In this document: positions 1 to 13,086 of the stretch, in pieces
How positions within the stretch are numbered: the first letter of the stretch is position 1
Layout of the letters: the number at the start of each line of letters is the position of its first letter
Assembly: GCA_026225945.1 (NCBI GenBank)
Contig: JAMJFZ010001816.1
Span: 2,735,501 to 2,799,500 of the forward strand
Direction of reading: 5' to 3'
Origin: Cricetomys ansorgei
Taxonomy: Eukaryota > Chordata > Mammalia > Rodentia > Nesomyidae
DNA length: 64,000 bases
Notes under the pieces: model-generated
Seen by the model: the letters and a program-made list of their open reading frames with translations, nothing else
Database searches by the model: none
What the model was told of the DNA's origin: nothing
Made by a program: the position numbers and the translations under genes

Positions 1-1250
1 AGATGTGACTCACATGGCTTCAGCATGAATCTTTATTTTTAAGTCGTGCATATCCGGGAAATCCAGTCCGTCCTCGTCCACATCCAGATCTTAATGATCT
101 GAAGTCCGAGGTGAGATTCTTTTGATATTTAGGAGCAAAAATATGACTGTGGTTCCCCGATTCAGGTGCAGTGGTTTGTTCTGTGAACTATTTCATTTAG
201 TTGTGTTTTGTCCTTTCTATGTAACTTTCTTTTCAATGTCAAGAAAAATTGAGAGAGAAATTAAGCTTTCGTTATATTAGGAGAGAAGAGAGCTGGGCAA
301 AGACAGGCGGCTGGTCAGAAGCTGGATTATGTGTGTTAAACAATCTGGGCCTGCGAGATACTGGTTTTTTTCATTTTGTCAGTTTTCTCACAGGAGATAG
401 CAGGAGGCTAAGGGATGACTGCGCTTTTTACAGAGGAAGGGGGAATGTAGCATTGGCCCACAGAGAGGACATGATAAATGTTTTGCTGATGACTGTGCTG
501 GCAATACAGCAGCCTCTCCACCCACGGGCACCCTAGCACCCGTCTACCAAGGGAGTGATTTTTCTCCTTGATAATTAAAGATCTGTTTTAGATAGGGATA
601 TGAATAGGAACATTTCATTATTACATTAACCAATTACCGAATCTGCCGGCTAGAATCAACATTTAGATCAAATGTTCAATGTGCAACTGTTTTCTGTGGA
701 TGGATACAGGGTTTTGCTCCAAACATTAAAGTTTTATTAATCAAAAAGAAATGGCCAAAGAATATTTTATACTAGACCTGAGATACCTAACTATGGCCAC
801 ATAAAAGGCCTTTGAAATATTAAGATTTGTATAGATTTTAGTTTTCAAATAGAGCATGTTAAATGTAACAGCTATGAACAAAATTGAGGCAGTTTGGCAG
901 TACTGAGACTGTATTTTAGCTGCAAGATTTATCCTTCTTGGACTGGGTGAAACTTGATTGCATCAGAAAGGACTATGTTTTGTCTTTGCTTCCTCTTCCC
1001 CAACCCCCTCGGTTTGCCTCTTTCACTTTTTGTCTGGGGATGATTTGGGGAGTGATTTTACTAAAGACATGTCATACAGACTTCTGGTTAACCAATAATT
1101 ACACAATTGACAAAATAAACTCCGTGTTTATAAGCAACACTTAGGAGTTGGCCCCAGTACTTTACACACCAGTGTTAGAGTTTTTAGTAAGCCCTGTTTA
1201 TCCTTCCTGAATGAATCGGTAGATTATGTGTATTTATATCTCTTTTTTAG
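1..1250 (+). other. Klf5: 3' end of Klf5 intron 1
   Basis: This stretch has no reading frame of interest and no SINE or LINE that I recognise. It ends in a pyrimidine tract and TTTTTTAG acceptor immediately before 1251. An AP-1-type heptamer TGACTCA lies at 6-12. The absence of young repeats over 1.25 kb could reflect constraint or an alternative first exon nearby, but nothing here shows a promoter. Confidence 0.8.
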
Positions 1251-2127
1251 ACGCGATGTGAAATGGAGAAGTATCTGACACCTCAGCTTCCTCCAGTTCC
1301 AATAATTCCAGAGCATAAAAAGTATAGACGAGACAGTGCCTCGGTGGTCGACCAGTTCTTCACTGACAGTGAAGGCTTACCTTACAGCATCAACATGAAC
1401 GTCTTCCTCCCCGACATCACCCACCTGAGAACCGGCCTCTACAAATCCCAGAGACCATGCGTAACACAGATCAAGACAGAGCCTGTTACCATTTTCAGCC
1501 ACCAGAGTGAGACCACGGCTCCTCCTCCCCCGGCCCCAACCCAGGCCCTCCCTGAGTTCACTAGTATCTTCAGCTCCCACCAGACCACAACTCCAGAGGT
1601 GAACAATATCTTCATCAAACAAGAACTTCCTACACCAGATCTTCATCTCTCTGTCCCTTCCCAGCAGGGCCACCTGTACCAGCTATTGAATACACCGGAT
1701 CTCGACATGCCCAGTTCTACAAACCAGACAGCAGTAATGGACACTCTTAATGTCTCGATGTCGGCTGCCATGGCAGGCCTTAACACACACACCTCTGCTG
1801 TCCCGCAGACTGCAATGAAGCAGTTCCAGAGCATGCCCTCTTGCACATACACCATGCCAAGTCAGTTTCTTCCCCAACAGGCCACATACTTTCCCCCATC
1901 ACCACCGAGCTCAGAGCCTGGAAGTCCAGATAGACAGGCTGAGATGCTCCAGAACTTAACTCCTCCTCCATCCTATGCTGCTACAATTGCTTCTAAACTG
2001 GCAATTCACAATCCAAATTTACCTGCCACCCTGCCAGTTAATTCACCAAATATCCAACCTGTCAGATACAATAGAAGAAGTAACCCGGATCTGGAGAAAC
2101 GACGCATCCACTACTGCGATTACCCTG
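1251..2127 (+). CDS. Klf5: Klf5 exon 2: regulatory/activation region and start of zinc finger 1
   Basis: Internal exon of 877 bp, 292 codons plus one base, starting at a Thr codon after a TTAG acceptor at 1247-1250 and ending at a G before GTATGTGG at 2128. It encodes the KLF5 regulatory region. Motifs seen: two psi-K-x-E SUMO consensus sites (Lys codons 1473-1475, IKTE, and 1617-1619, IKQE), which match the human positions 162 and 209; a Ser/Pro-rich segment at 1893-1928 matching the FBW7/GSK3 phosphodegron region; a PPPSY PY motif at 1962-1976, the known WWP1/YAP WW-domain target; and the lysine before the fingers (LEKRR) that corresponds to acetylated K369 in human. The end, HYCDYPG, contains the first zinc ligand. 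There is one extra proline in a Pro run compared with my recollection of human KLF5. Met at 1263 is in a strong Kozak context and could start a shorter isoform; the full protein starts in exon 1. Confidence 0.97.
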
Positions 2128-3276
2128 GTATGTGGTCTGCGTGCTTGAAGCTTCAATAGTACAGTCTTTTTGTTGAGTGTGCTCAAGTGCTTGTGTATGC
2201 GTGCACACATGTTTTGTACCCATTTTGAACCTTAGGCATGAAAGTAGAAAGGAAAGGTGTACTTGACAGTTAAAAATAAGTCATCTATTTTAGTTTTCTG
2301 TGTTTTACACTGGCATGTAATTAGGTAACAGTCTTGCTTGTTTTACCTATTTTAAAAAAATGGCTAACGAGTCACGGTGGTTCATGCCTATCATCGCATC
2401 ACCGAGGCTGAGGCAGGAAGATAGCCCGTTCAAGCTATCCTAGGCTGCATAGTGATAGCGCTGTCTTTAATAAATATAAAAATCCCAAAAGTTGTTCTAA
2501 TGGATAGAGTATTCTGGGAATAAGTTACCTTGGACTTATTGTTTTAGTAGTGAGTAAAACTTGGGTTTCTTTTAGTCTAAAGTTGTAGCATTAAATTCTA
2601 AAACGTCTCCTGGAGATCAAATAGGGTGAGAGGTAGTAGTGTGTGGTAATGAAGTTCAGGTTGTAGGTACCTCTTGGCAAGTCCAAGGCTACTCACAAGA
2701 CAGACTTAGGAATGGTCCTGTTAGTGTGTGCTCCTTCTTGAATAAGATACGTGACCCAAAACACAACTTGACATTAATAAGTATATCTCCAAGTTGCTGG
2801 CATGAGCGAGTTTATGATTAATACCGGGCATAATTTATTGACTGGTGCATGATGTGGCATGACATGCTTGAAAAAAACTAAAAAACCAAGGTATAGAAAA
2901 TTATAGTCATCTTGGATAATGGCTCAGCACTGTCAGCTCTACCTCCATTAAATAAATATATATCCTAGGATAGATTCTCAAGTCTCCAAAGCACGTATTA
3001 TAGTAAAAAGTACCTGGAGGAATAGAAACACAATTTTTCCATTTGCTACATGGCTGGATCACCTGTGATACATAAAGCAGATCATCTCTGCCTTCTCATC
3101 AGGTCACGGGGGAGGAGGGCGGGCTTGAAACTTCTTAACCGACGCTTCTGATAATACGTCTAGCAGGAGAGATTTCATCTTTAAAGCCAGATGTTTAAAC
3201 ACTGAATCAGCAAATGTAAAGATTTCAAAAGGCCCTGGAAATGACACGCTGTTCCTCCTCTGTTCCTTTATTTCAG
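2128..3276 (+). other. Klf5: Klf5 intron 2
   Basis: 1149-bp phase 1 intron bounded by GTATGT at 2128 and a CAG acceptor at 3274-3276. It splits the Gly codon just before the second cysteine of finger 1. Apart from a diverged B1-like fragment near 2362-2482 it is unique sequence with no coding potential. Confidence 0.95.
2362..2482 (+). repeat. Diverged B1/B4-like SINE fragment
   Basis: The stretch reads like an old plus-strand B1: a degraded box A-like start, the phrase GAGGCTGAGGCAGGAAGAT, then a CTAGGCTGCATAGTGA-like block and a CTGTCTTTAAT-type end. It is heavily diverged from young B1 copies downstream, so exact ends are uncertain. Confidence 0.55.
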
Positions 3277-3336
3277 GTTGCACAAAAGTTTATACAAAGT
3301 CGTCTCATTTAAAAGCTCACCTGAGGACTCATACGG
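3277..3336 (+). CDS. Klf5: Klf5 exon 3: end of zinc finger 1 and linker
   Basis: 60-bp exon, flanked by TTTCAG at 3271-3276 and the donor GTATGT at 3337. It completes the split Gly codon, then reads [19 protein letters not shown] and ends with one base of the next Gly codon. This supplies the second cysteine and both histidines (HLKAHLRTH) of the first C2H2 finger and the start of the TGEKP linker, which is finished in exon 4. The 60-bp length and phase 1 borders are those of the corresponding exon in the KLF family. It is too short to be found as a separate open reading frame, but the frame across both junctions is unambiguous. Confidence 0.97.
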
Positions 3337-6109
3337 GTATGTAATTTTCCTGCTAATTCTGTGAGTTGTGTAAATAGTGTGAGTGGCATTCATTCTTTTA
3401 AAAGCCAACACGTGTTTGATCTCTTCTTCTGTCAACTTTTATTTTTTAATGGCCTCCCTTTTCAGCAAGGGCTTGACTCAAAATTCAGTTTCCCAAGAAA
3501 GTCTGGTCCCAGGAAGGCTGCTGTTCCTCAGTGAGACCTTGCCCTCACGTAGAATTAATGACCCCTGAAACGTAAACAGCAGTGTTTACTAATGGATTTT
3601 AAAACTTTAATGGCAATGCTATTCCTGTCTTGAAAGAAGGAAACAAATTATTGGCAAATCATCTTGCTTTAATAAAGGTCTTTTAGGCTCAAAACTTTTC
3701 CACTTAGCATGTTAAGAACCAGTGCTCATTAACACATTATCTTTAATTTCACCGGTGGCTTCAGATATTTGTGTTTAGTATATTTGCTGTGTCTGAAAAG
3801 TAGGCCTAAAATCTGTAGGGATAAAGGTAGAAGAGTAAGAATGAAAGGCAATAGTTTAAACAGCATGCCACACCCAACCAACCCCAGCCCTTCCTTGGTA
3901 GGCTTGAGAGGCCTCATCTTCAGTCTGACTTCGATTTTGGATCACGCTTTCAAGTCTAATCTCTAATTTTATAGTGATTTGTTAAAGTCACAGCAGTCCC
4001 TTGTCGGAGCTATTAATCTTAACCTCATATCAAAAAACACTTTTTTAAAATGGAATTTGGTAGCATGCTTTATTAAAGGGCTCCACATGCCCGTAATATT
4101 TTCAAGTGTCTGGATGCTTACTACTGTAATTTTCTTAAAGAATAGCCCTAAAAAAAAAAAAACCAGATACAAAAGTGACTGCGGTGTTTTCCTCAATAAA
4201 TACACCCTCCTTACCTGAAGTTCAAAGAATAAGTTTTCTAATAAAAGCAGTGACCCAGCAAAATGTATTATTCCATCATTGCTATGGAAACCAAAGTATT
4301 CAACAGTTCCTTTGAATGGGTTGTTGGATTAGTGTGAGGACTTGAATCTCCCTAGGCTAGATGTTACTATGGTAATTGAGTTTTGATGAATGAAGTAGTT
4401 ATCTCTAACTGCTGCATTAAAAAGTAAAAGCCTTTGAACAAAGGTCAGGGCTGAGCCCGAGCCCTGTGAGCGTATGGTTGCAGACATCTTGTATGCGTTT
4501 TAGGAAGCAGTGTTTGGTGCCTAAATGCTAAACACTTATTAAAACCCGAATGGTCCTGGCCACAGTGTGGCAGAGACCAGGCCTTTCCGAGGGAGAGGCT
4601 GTGAGAGGCAAGGCATCTCTTGAATTTATCTGTGATAGGTAGGATTGAATTGTTATGGCCTGAGTTTTTGTTTGCAGGTAAGGGCGCAACAGAGTAATCT
4701 AGCATATGATAAAAACTTCAATTTAAAGTTTTGAAATCACAGTTGACAGGTGCCAGAAGGTTCCATATAGAATACGGAAGAAAAAAAGAAAAGACAACCT
4801 AAAGTGTTCTGTTGGGCACAGTGGACTTGGGTTCTTGCCTGAGCTTTTGATCAAGGGGAAACAGAAGTAGCTTAGAAACATTTGAGCATTGTTCGAGTTC
4901 TCCCTCCCTCCCTCTCAGTCTAGCCTCTTTCGCCCTCCTCTCTCCTCTTTTTCACTCTCCTCTCTTTCCTCGGAAGTCCTTGAAATTGGAGATAAGAAAG
5001 AGGGAATGCGTTTTCACGAGGTTAAAGTCCTATAATAAAAGAAGTGCAATTGCATATAATGATATAATCAACTGCTTATTGCAGGGGTGTCGTCAGGCCA
5101 TATCTAAATAGCCTTTCCACCCCTGTCAGGGTTTACTGCTCTAAATGCTTGTACCTGAGATCCTGGAACTTGACCTGCTGGCAACGAAATTTAATAGTGG
5201 GCAGTCTGAACAATGCCTGTACTAATAAGAAAACACACTAAGATAGAGGGTCTGGGCCTCATTGGGGTCCCAAGCAGGGACTTTTTCACTCTAAACATTG
5301 TGGCCTTAAACATCTAATGACTAAGACCACGTAATGCAATTTAATAAAGTTTTGTTTGATAGCCTTTCAAATGCCTTGGGGAGCGTTTGTAACAGACTCG
5401 TTCGTCTGGCTAAACCCGTTCTTGGGTAATCACAGAGCATTGAGGCTCTTTTCTCCTCATTTCTAGTTTCTGGACAATGCCTTTTAAAATTACCTGTGTG
5501 CTTGCTACCATCGTCTGCCCTGCTCAGTGAATGTACAGGAAGCAGTTGGGTTTTTTTTGTTTGTTTGTTTGTTTTTTGCCTGGTTATGTTTTTCCTTTTA
5601 ATGCCCAGGTAGATAACTGTTTTGTTGTTTTGTTTTTTTTTCGTGAATAACATCTCTGATTCAGAGTTTTATCTTTTTTTCTGTCCCCTGTACCATTTCC
5701 TCCCATTTGGACTTTAAAACCTATATGGATTTGATGTGTATTTGTGTATATGAATGTGTATTTGATGATATAAAAGTAATGCTTTACTAATGATTGTTGG
5801 CAGAATGTGAAGCACCCCAGCGTTTCTGTGGAAAGTAATTGTAGTAGCTTTTAAATGTCACGTTACCATATGTCTCAGTGGATTTAAGCAATTGAAACAG
5901 TCTTCATCTGCGTTCTGCTTAATGACTTATTCTGTGGTTTTAGATATGAGTGATTCTTTAACTTGGGTTACAGAGTGAATCTAACTAACCAAATACCCTA
6001 TCTGTCCACTGCACAGCTCATTCTCCCTAAACTGGGACAAAAGAGTAAAATATTAGTCTTTTTGAACCACAAGTACCATAGCATTCAAGTTTCATAAGTT
6101 CATGGACTT

Positions 6110-6142
<33 letters not shown>

Positions 6143-8917
6143 GAGAATGCATGTAAAAACTTAAAGCTCATCTAAGTATGGCCAGACAAAATCTGAGACA
6201 TAGTAGTATGTGCATTTATCTGTACAAAGGGCAGCACATGTGTGGATTCGTGTAGGCATCCTTTATGTGAGTGAGTCGATGCTTGTGGATGCTATTTGTG
6301 ATATGTGTGCACACATTAGTACGCTTCTCTTTAGAAATAGTTACGGCTGTTTCTAGGCAACAGTGTCAATAAGTGGTCTATTCCCAAATCAAAATATTTG
6401 TACTTTTAATAGCATTTAAAAGAACATTTTATTGAAATTCTTATGCCTTGTGAAGGTACACATTGCCATCATTCCAAAATTTCAACTGACTACTTAAACA
6501 CATTCTGCCCTCATAAATTACCATAATTGATAAACTGTCTTCTATAAAAACAGCCTATAGTTTGTGTCCATATGCTTTCCTGTCTTTTAAAGACAGAACT
6601 TTCTACATTCTAGGCTACGGCCTTAGCAATGAGTTACACCCCAGACCCCTGTCCCGAAATTCCATTACGAAGATGTAGATCCGTTTTCAGCCTGGCTTTC
6701 TGGAACAAGGTAGAATTAGGAGCTGAATAAAGTATTTGGGAGCAACACTTTAGAGCCCCTGCACAGCTCTACTGCTCATGAAAGAGAAAGAGGGAAGTTA
6801 GAGATTCCCACAGACATGGAGACAGAAGTAGCAGGAGCACAAAATGGACTCGTGTACTGTGTTCAAGATCCCCTGATGAAGAGGGACGTAGCCTATCCCT
6901 CAGTATGACGAGTAGGACATCCCCACCTTCTCCCTTAAGCTGCCATGGGAACCAAATTATCTAGGGACACTTGAAAGATGCTACCATGTGTGCTTTTAAA
7001 TAATTTTGCTTTCTGCTTTAGTTTCTAAGTTTGTCTTGGGCACTGACCATTCTACGTATAAATATCTGAGTCGAGTCTTTGCTGAGAATTCATTTTCCAC
7101 CTGCTACATCAGACATAGTTTTGATAACGTTGACTCTGAGATGTTTTTTTTCCACTGAAAATAGCATCCAGCCTATTTCATGGAAAGGGGGTGAAGGGCT
7201 TTAAAAGAGAAGCAAGCAAGATGGATTTCATTTCAGGCCATAGTAGATGACGGAGATTGTATGATCTGGGTCTAGAATAGATGGATATTGGTTAAATGCA
7301 TAACCTGTTGTATCAGAATAAGCAACACATCAGGAAAATATTTTGTAGATGTAGTATCTAGTGATTTTCATGTTTTAAAAAGCAGTGCATTGGAATTCAG
7401 CATGTGATGGAAGGTGTTATATTCTTTACTTTCAGTATTATATTTATTTTACTTAAGGATTTGAAATTTATTTTTTCCTTGATTTTTTTTTTTTTTCAGG
7501 CCTTTTAAAGTTTTTTTTTTAAAGTAGTGGCCTAAAAGCCTTGTTGGTTTAGACCCCAGGAAAGGTATTTATGAGTATGAAAACATAGGAACAATTTCTA
7601 AGTGACTCACTGGGAAGATTAAACATTGCTTCAGGGATGGGTTCTTTCATCTGAAAAACATTTACATAGGAAATTGATCAAACATTGTTTCAAGATGATA
7701 AAGCTTATCAAAGGTTAAGAAGCATTATTTTAATTCAGCAGACATTTTTTTTGACTGGTTTTGTGAAGAATCCAAAGAATTAATCTCATCTTACCCCTTA
7801 GTTTTGAAGCCAGTGGGAGGAGACAGTTCCTACGTAGATGAAATAGAATTGCTGAAATTGAGCTAGAAGCAGCCGGGCGTGTGGCGGTCGGAGGAATGCA
7901 GAGAACAGTATTTAAAAATATATATTTTAATTACCCAGGAATTTTCCTTTGCTGGGTATTTTTAGTTCTACCTGATGGCCTACATTTTCTGGTGAGAGAT
8001 TAGAAACAAAGTCATGTCCTACTTGAGGGAAGTGTGACTCCTTGTCTGCCTGTACGATTCATATTCATGCACCTCTAACAAATCTGATAAAGGGCCAGGT
8101 ACTGCTTTAGAAGCACAAAGTGGCTACCTTTTGTCTAAAACCGCCTGGGTAGAATGAATTTCCCTTTTTGCTACTTCATACAGAGGCAGGACAACTGCTG
8201 GGTAGGAGCCACTGGATACAGGAAAGACATCATCATCACCCCCCCACACCTCCACACACCCCCGTTGAGTGGGTGAAGTGAGGCCACCCTTCTATTGTGG
8301 AGTAAAACATCTAGGTGGTGTTTTGTCCGTTTTGTTTGGTTGTTTCAAAGTTAGTTTTATTAAAAAGAAAACCAACAAGAAATGCCATGTTTCTGTCAGG
8401 AGCTTCGACAATTGGAGCTTTACTTCAGCTGTTAGTACTTGTTGAGGCTGAGAAGTGTAGCCAAGTGTAGAAGAAGCAAAGGACCCACCCCACCTGTCCC
8501 TTCAGCCTCACAGATGGGTATGCCCTCTGGTTCCCCGTAGAAGCCCCCTTTTCGTGCTTGAGACCCAAACATTGTGGCCTTTTCAGAACTACTTGGACTA
8601 TTCCAATTCTGAAGAAGGAAATTTGTTTGAAAATCTGTATGATGTGTACTAGGGGATTCTAGTATTTTATCCTGAAGACACTCAAAGCAGGGTTCTTATC
8701 TAAATAGTCAGATTAGCCCAGTGGTCCCAAGCCTCACACCAGCCTCTTGCCTTCCCTCATCTTCATTATGAATAACTGCTCAGACTTGGGCTGAACACTT
8801 CAGGGAGGCAATAGAGGAGGAATGCAGAACCAAAGGGATAGTCAGGAGTAATACAAATACAAAATACAGCCCACCCGGAAGGCCCCCCTTTCCCAGGGCT
8901 TCATCAGACCACCGACT

Positions 8918-9006
8918 GACTCAAGTGCATTTGATCCCAGGGACAAAACCCACCACCCCGTGCATGAAAACCACAGCCTGTGCCACTGAGCCACATCCTT
9001 AGCCCC
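8918..9006 (-). repeat. ID-like SINE fragment
   Basis: Read on the minus strand it begins GGGGCTAAGGATGTGGCTCA, matching the tRNA-Ala-derived head of ID/B4 elements, followed by a diverged box B-like region. It is the only clear SINE in the first 8.9 kb of intron 3. Confidence 0.6.
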
Positions 9007-12000
9007 GGAGTCAGCCTATGTGCTGAGGGTACAGTGCATTGCCACTCATGGTCTGTCAGCTTTTCTAGAGGGAGTAAGGAACTGGATCTAGAAGAACGCG
9101 AGAAATTGAAATGTGATGAAGAGGGCTCCTTCCATAATATAGCCTTCACACTGGTTGCTCAGATGGGCCATTACTTACATCCAGGAAGTGTTAGCTTTTA
9201 TAGTGAGTCTTTCTCTGTTACACTTGTAACAGACCACTGCTGCAAACTCTAATCAAATCTTTTCATGGAAAAGTACTGGCACGGTTATATAAAAATACAA
9301 GTCAATGAGTCCAGTTCACTCTCACTTTCCTCAGATATGTAAGCAATATTTTTCCATGATTCCTTCAGTGGTTTTTGTTTTCCCTTTTTGACTATTAGAA
9401 GCAAATCTGATACTGAGTTGATTTCAGAAACTAACATCCACCAGTTTGATAGAGAAAACAGCTATTGGTCAGAGACCAAATCTTCTATTAAGCTAGGCAT
9501 TTTAGGGCAGGCCGTGTCTTTTTGAATTAACACTGGTTTCAGTTCTGGTAGTTTGGGGCTTTTGTCTTTATATATTGGTTAGACTGTGTTTTTATCACCG
9601 AGAAGGAAACATTCAAATTTACTGTAATAAACTTTAGAGTTACCTCATTTCCTTTGTTACAACAGTCTATGTAGAACTTTCTAGAAAAATGGCCTTGGTA
9701 TGCGACTATTGAGAGTGTTCAACAGAGCAGAGAAACCTCCCATTCTAGTAGGTTCTGAAGTCATTCTTAAAATTTGTTAATCAGAGAGGAAAAAAATAGA
9801 TGATGTTGAAGATGTTTTGAATACTTGGCAAGACAAGGATTCTGAAACCTAGTAAAAGGAACCCTCCTCAAGGTGATATCAGCTTTTCAGGGATCCCTGA
9901 AACCCTAAACGATGAGTCTGTTTCAGCCACAGTATGGCCAGCATCTTACACAGTCTAGGCAGTCTCTGAGTCCATTAGCTATCCCCTTCCCTTCAGGAGA
10001 GGCTGTAGAATCTCAGTAAATTTGAGCAGTATGTATTCGTTGCTTGAATGATTGAGAGTGTAATAGTGTTTGCTAATGGAAGACTTAAGTGCGACATTAA
10101 AGAAAGTGGCAGGCCAGGACTCTTAATGCGGAGTCAGTTGGTCAGCTTCTAACTTCTGGAGTGGCTTTGTTTTAAGGATTGAGTGAGAATTACCTAGCTC
10201 TAGAGCAGACTCCTGGAGACCCCTGAAGGAGCCGTGCCTCTTACTTACTGGTGGTGTTTCTGTTGAGGTTTTTTTTAACATGGTATGCTAATAGATTTAT
10301 CAGTATGGGGCATGTGCGAGTTTAACTTGGACATATTTTTCAGAGATTTAGGATTCTTCAGCCATCCCTATAACCTTAAGGTAAGGAAGGAAGTGCACGC
10401 TGGTGAGATAAAGCAGCAGAAGGGTTCCTTCCGCACCACACAAGCTTGCCGCTGTTTTCACTTTGCTCCTTTCCATGGCAGCAGGAGAACTTAAAAAATA
10501 CAGGGGATGTTGAAAGAGCTTAACTAAGTATTTCAAATTGGTGGTATTGGAAAGAGATTCTTTAAAAATCCAATTAAACTTTTGAAAGCTCTATCCTGTT
10601 GAAATATAACTTGGAGGAAGTCAGTTTGCTTTCCCAGAAGTACTGACCGTAGTGTTTCTGGCTGAAGAAAAAAGGCTTGAGGCTGCTCCTCCGCCAGAAA
10701 TGGGGTACCAGCTTCCTCTGCGATGTTTGACTTGAACAGTGTTGACACTTGAACAGATCCCATAGAAACTGCCCCAAGTGGGGGATAGCTGTCCTTACTT
10801 TTATAGTAAGTCTTGGCCCCGCGTAACTGCCCTTCCAGACACTGGTGGTATTCTTGGCTGAATGAGCTATAGATGCACATAAACTGAGAGCAAAAACCCC
10901 AAATGTTTTAGGAACTTTAATGGCTACTGTATGTCAACCAATCAGTAAAGTCAACTTTACAAAATACTGGTGCAGTTTATTGCTTTGCAGCCAAAAAAAA
11001 CAGTGAACAAAAAGAGTCCAGTGTCCTCTGCTTCTAAAGCAAACTCTGAAAGCTCCGTCCTCTGCTATGTAATTATTAAATTCAAAAGGCTTGAAATGAT
11101 CCTTCTTAAATTGGGACTCCTGAGGAAGTTTTTTTCCCTTCCTTTAAACATCAGAATTAGGCACCCTCCCCCAAGGAATGACAGGAAAGCCATGCTGTTT
11201 AACATAATTTGTTTTCACTAGACATTTCTGTGTGAAGTTCTGTGTGATTGGCATCTCTGAGCTGGATAGTTAGTCACCGCTAGCATTAAAATCGTTCTGT
11301 GAATCCAGCATTGTGTGTGAATGTAATGGAAGAGAAATGACTTTTCTATTACTTGAAAGCCTGAGTAACTTTACTATGAGACAGCAAAGCATCTTTAGAT
11401 TCACCAGACTGGACTACAAAAAGGGGGATAGACATAAGCGTGCCTTAAATCAGAGGCCAAAGAGGGGGAGCAGAAAGAAGGATGGCATGAGTATCCTGTA
11501 AGTAAAGGCTCCATAGAGGACCAGTTTCATTCGTCCTGGCCTTACATCTTTGTTCTATAGACTTCAGGGTCCAAATGTGATCAGGGCAGTATCAGGACAC
11601 TGGCCACAAGCTGTGGAACCTGCAGCCATTGTGGACATTGAGATCCAACTGAGCAATAATCAATCACACACCTTCTGGAAGATGATACTTACTGCTAGCC
11701 ATAGTCAAGAAGGGTTGTGCAGTTGGTCTGTTCAAAACTATTCCAAGTTTCTTCCCTCAGCACAGACTGGCCTTTATTAACAATCTTTTTTCCTCAGGCC
11801 AGCCAGAAGAAAACCTTTTTTAAAAGGAGGTTGGGGGGAGGGGGTTATGCATAAAAAACCAAGCAAAACAAATAACAAATGATGTCATGACATGTTTTAG
11901 TGCTCAAAGGCTTGAAGTTTTGGGATCTGCATGGGAAAATACCTGATCTTAAATAGGATCAACTGTAAAACAGCAAATTAAAATTTATTATAAATAGTAA

Positions 12001-12251
12001 GTAGTTTTGGATGTTAAGTGGCTAGCAAATTTGGGAGAACATTAGGACTCATACAGATTATGCAGTGGGATTGGCTCATATCATAGATGGGGGGGGCTGG
12101 GAAAAAAGAAAGCAGAAATATTGGTCCAGGTTTGTAGGTGTCAGCCATGTAAGCTCCCCAAGGCCTGACCTTTCTGTTTTACTTGTTCTATTCCACAAAT
12201 CTGTTGTGCTCTAGACAACTGGCTAATTGTTCATAGGATAAATTTGAGGTG

Positions 12252-12368
12252 AGAGTTGAGGCAGGGTCTCTCTAGCCACTGGCTGTCCTGTAACTCTGTA
12301 GACCAGGCTAGCCTAGAACCCAGAGAGGATCCACTTGCCTCTGCATCCCAATTGCATACTCAGCCTCA
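12252..12368 (-). repeat. B1 SINE
   Basis: Minus-strand B1: GAGGCAGGGTCTCTCTAG, a CTGGCTGTCCTGTAACTC block, ACCAGGCTAGCCTAG and a CACTTGCCTCTGCATCCC region in the expected reverse order. It is moderately diverged and lies in intron 3 of Klf5. Confidence 0.8.
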
Positions 12369-12454
12369 GACTAAATTTTAAGAGCCTTTATTTCCAAAAC
12401 ACTTAACCCAGAAAGTTGAAAATATGTGGGTACTAGCAAATGCTAGAATTATTA

Positions 12455-12545
12455 TGGGATGTAGACAAAGGTGGTAGAGTGACCCTTGCCTAACATTGCT
12501 GAAGGACATGGGTTCAATCCTCAGCACTCAAACAAAGGAAAACAA
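12455..12545 (+). repeat. ID-like SINE fragment
   Basis: Contains GGTGGTAGAGTGACCCTTGC and GGGTTCAATCCTCAGCACTC, the tRNA-like box A/box B arrangement of ID elements, followed by an A-rich tail. It is diverged. Confidence 0.65.
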
Positions 12546-12647
12546 ATTTATTAAGTATCAAATGCAAACATGTTCAGGTAAATCAATTAAACTGCTTCTG
12601 TCTGGAAGCACGGGTGAATGTCTATGTTAGTGTAAATATAAAGTTTG

Positions 12648-12778
12648 AGAAGACCAGTGTTTTGGCATGCTCCTGTAATCCCAGCACTTGAGAGGTGGAG
12701 GCGGGAAGATCTGGGGTTCAAGGTTATCCTCATTTGAGACTTGATTGGGCTACATGAGACACCATCTTTAAAAGATAG
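12648..12778 (+). repeat. B1/B4-type SINE
   Basis: Plus-strand copy with TCCTGTAATCCCAGCACTTG, a GGTGGAGGCGGGAAGATC block and GGGCTACATGAGACACCATC near the end. It lies in the 3' part of Klf5 intron 3. Confidence 0.75.
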
Positions 12779-13086
12779 AGCATACAGCCTGTGCATCCTC
12801 CTGGCCGTGCTGGGAACCTCAGTGTCTGATTGAGAAAATTAGGAGCAGGGTTATGTCAAACAGTGGTGGTAGAGCTTCGTGAAGGAGTGATCTGAAGGTG
12901 TGAGCCTTCACCGCCATTAGGCATTGTGTTTACAGTAATCAATGCTTGATTATGTAGAATCAAGGTGATGACATCCTGAAACCCTAGTGGCCTCCTTAAG
13001 GATTTTTTGGTGCAGGAGTACTCCAAACAGGGACATTCTGCATCTGCTTGCAACTTGCCATTCTTCAGCCCTCCCTTCACCATCAT

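Noticed and set aside
1377..1971. Several minus-strand open frames opposite Klf5 exon 2
   Set aside because: Shadows of the real exon with no recognisable protein features.
2128..2160. Reading through the exon 2 donor to the TAG at 2157 as a truncated KLF5
   Set aside because: The GT donor, exon 3 frame and complete zinc finger 1 after splicing show this is intron sequence, though intron retention would give such a product.
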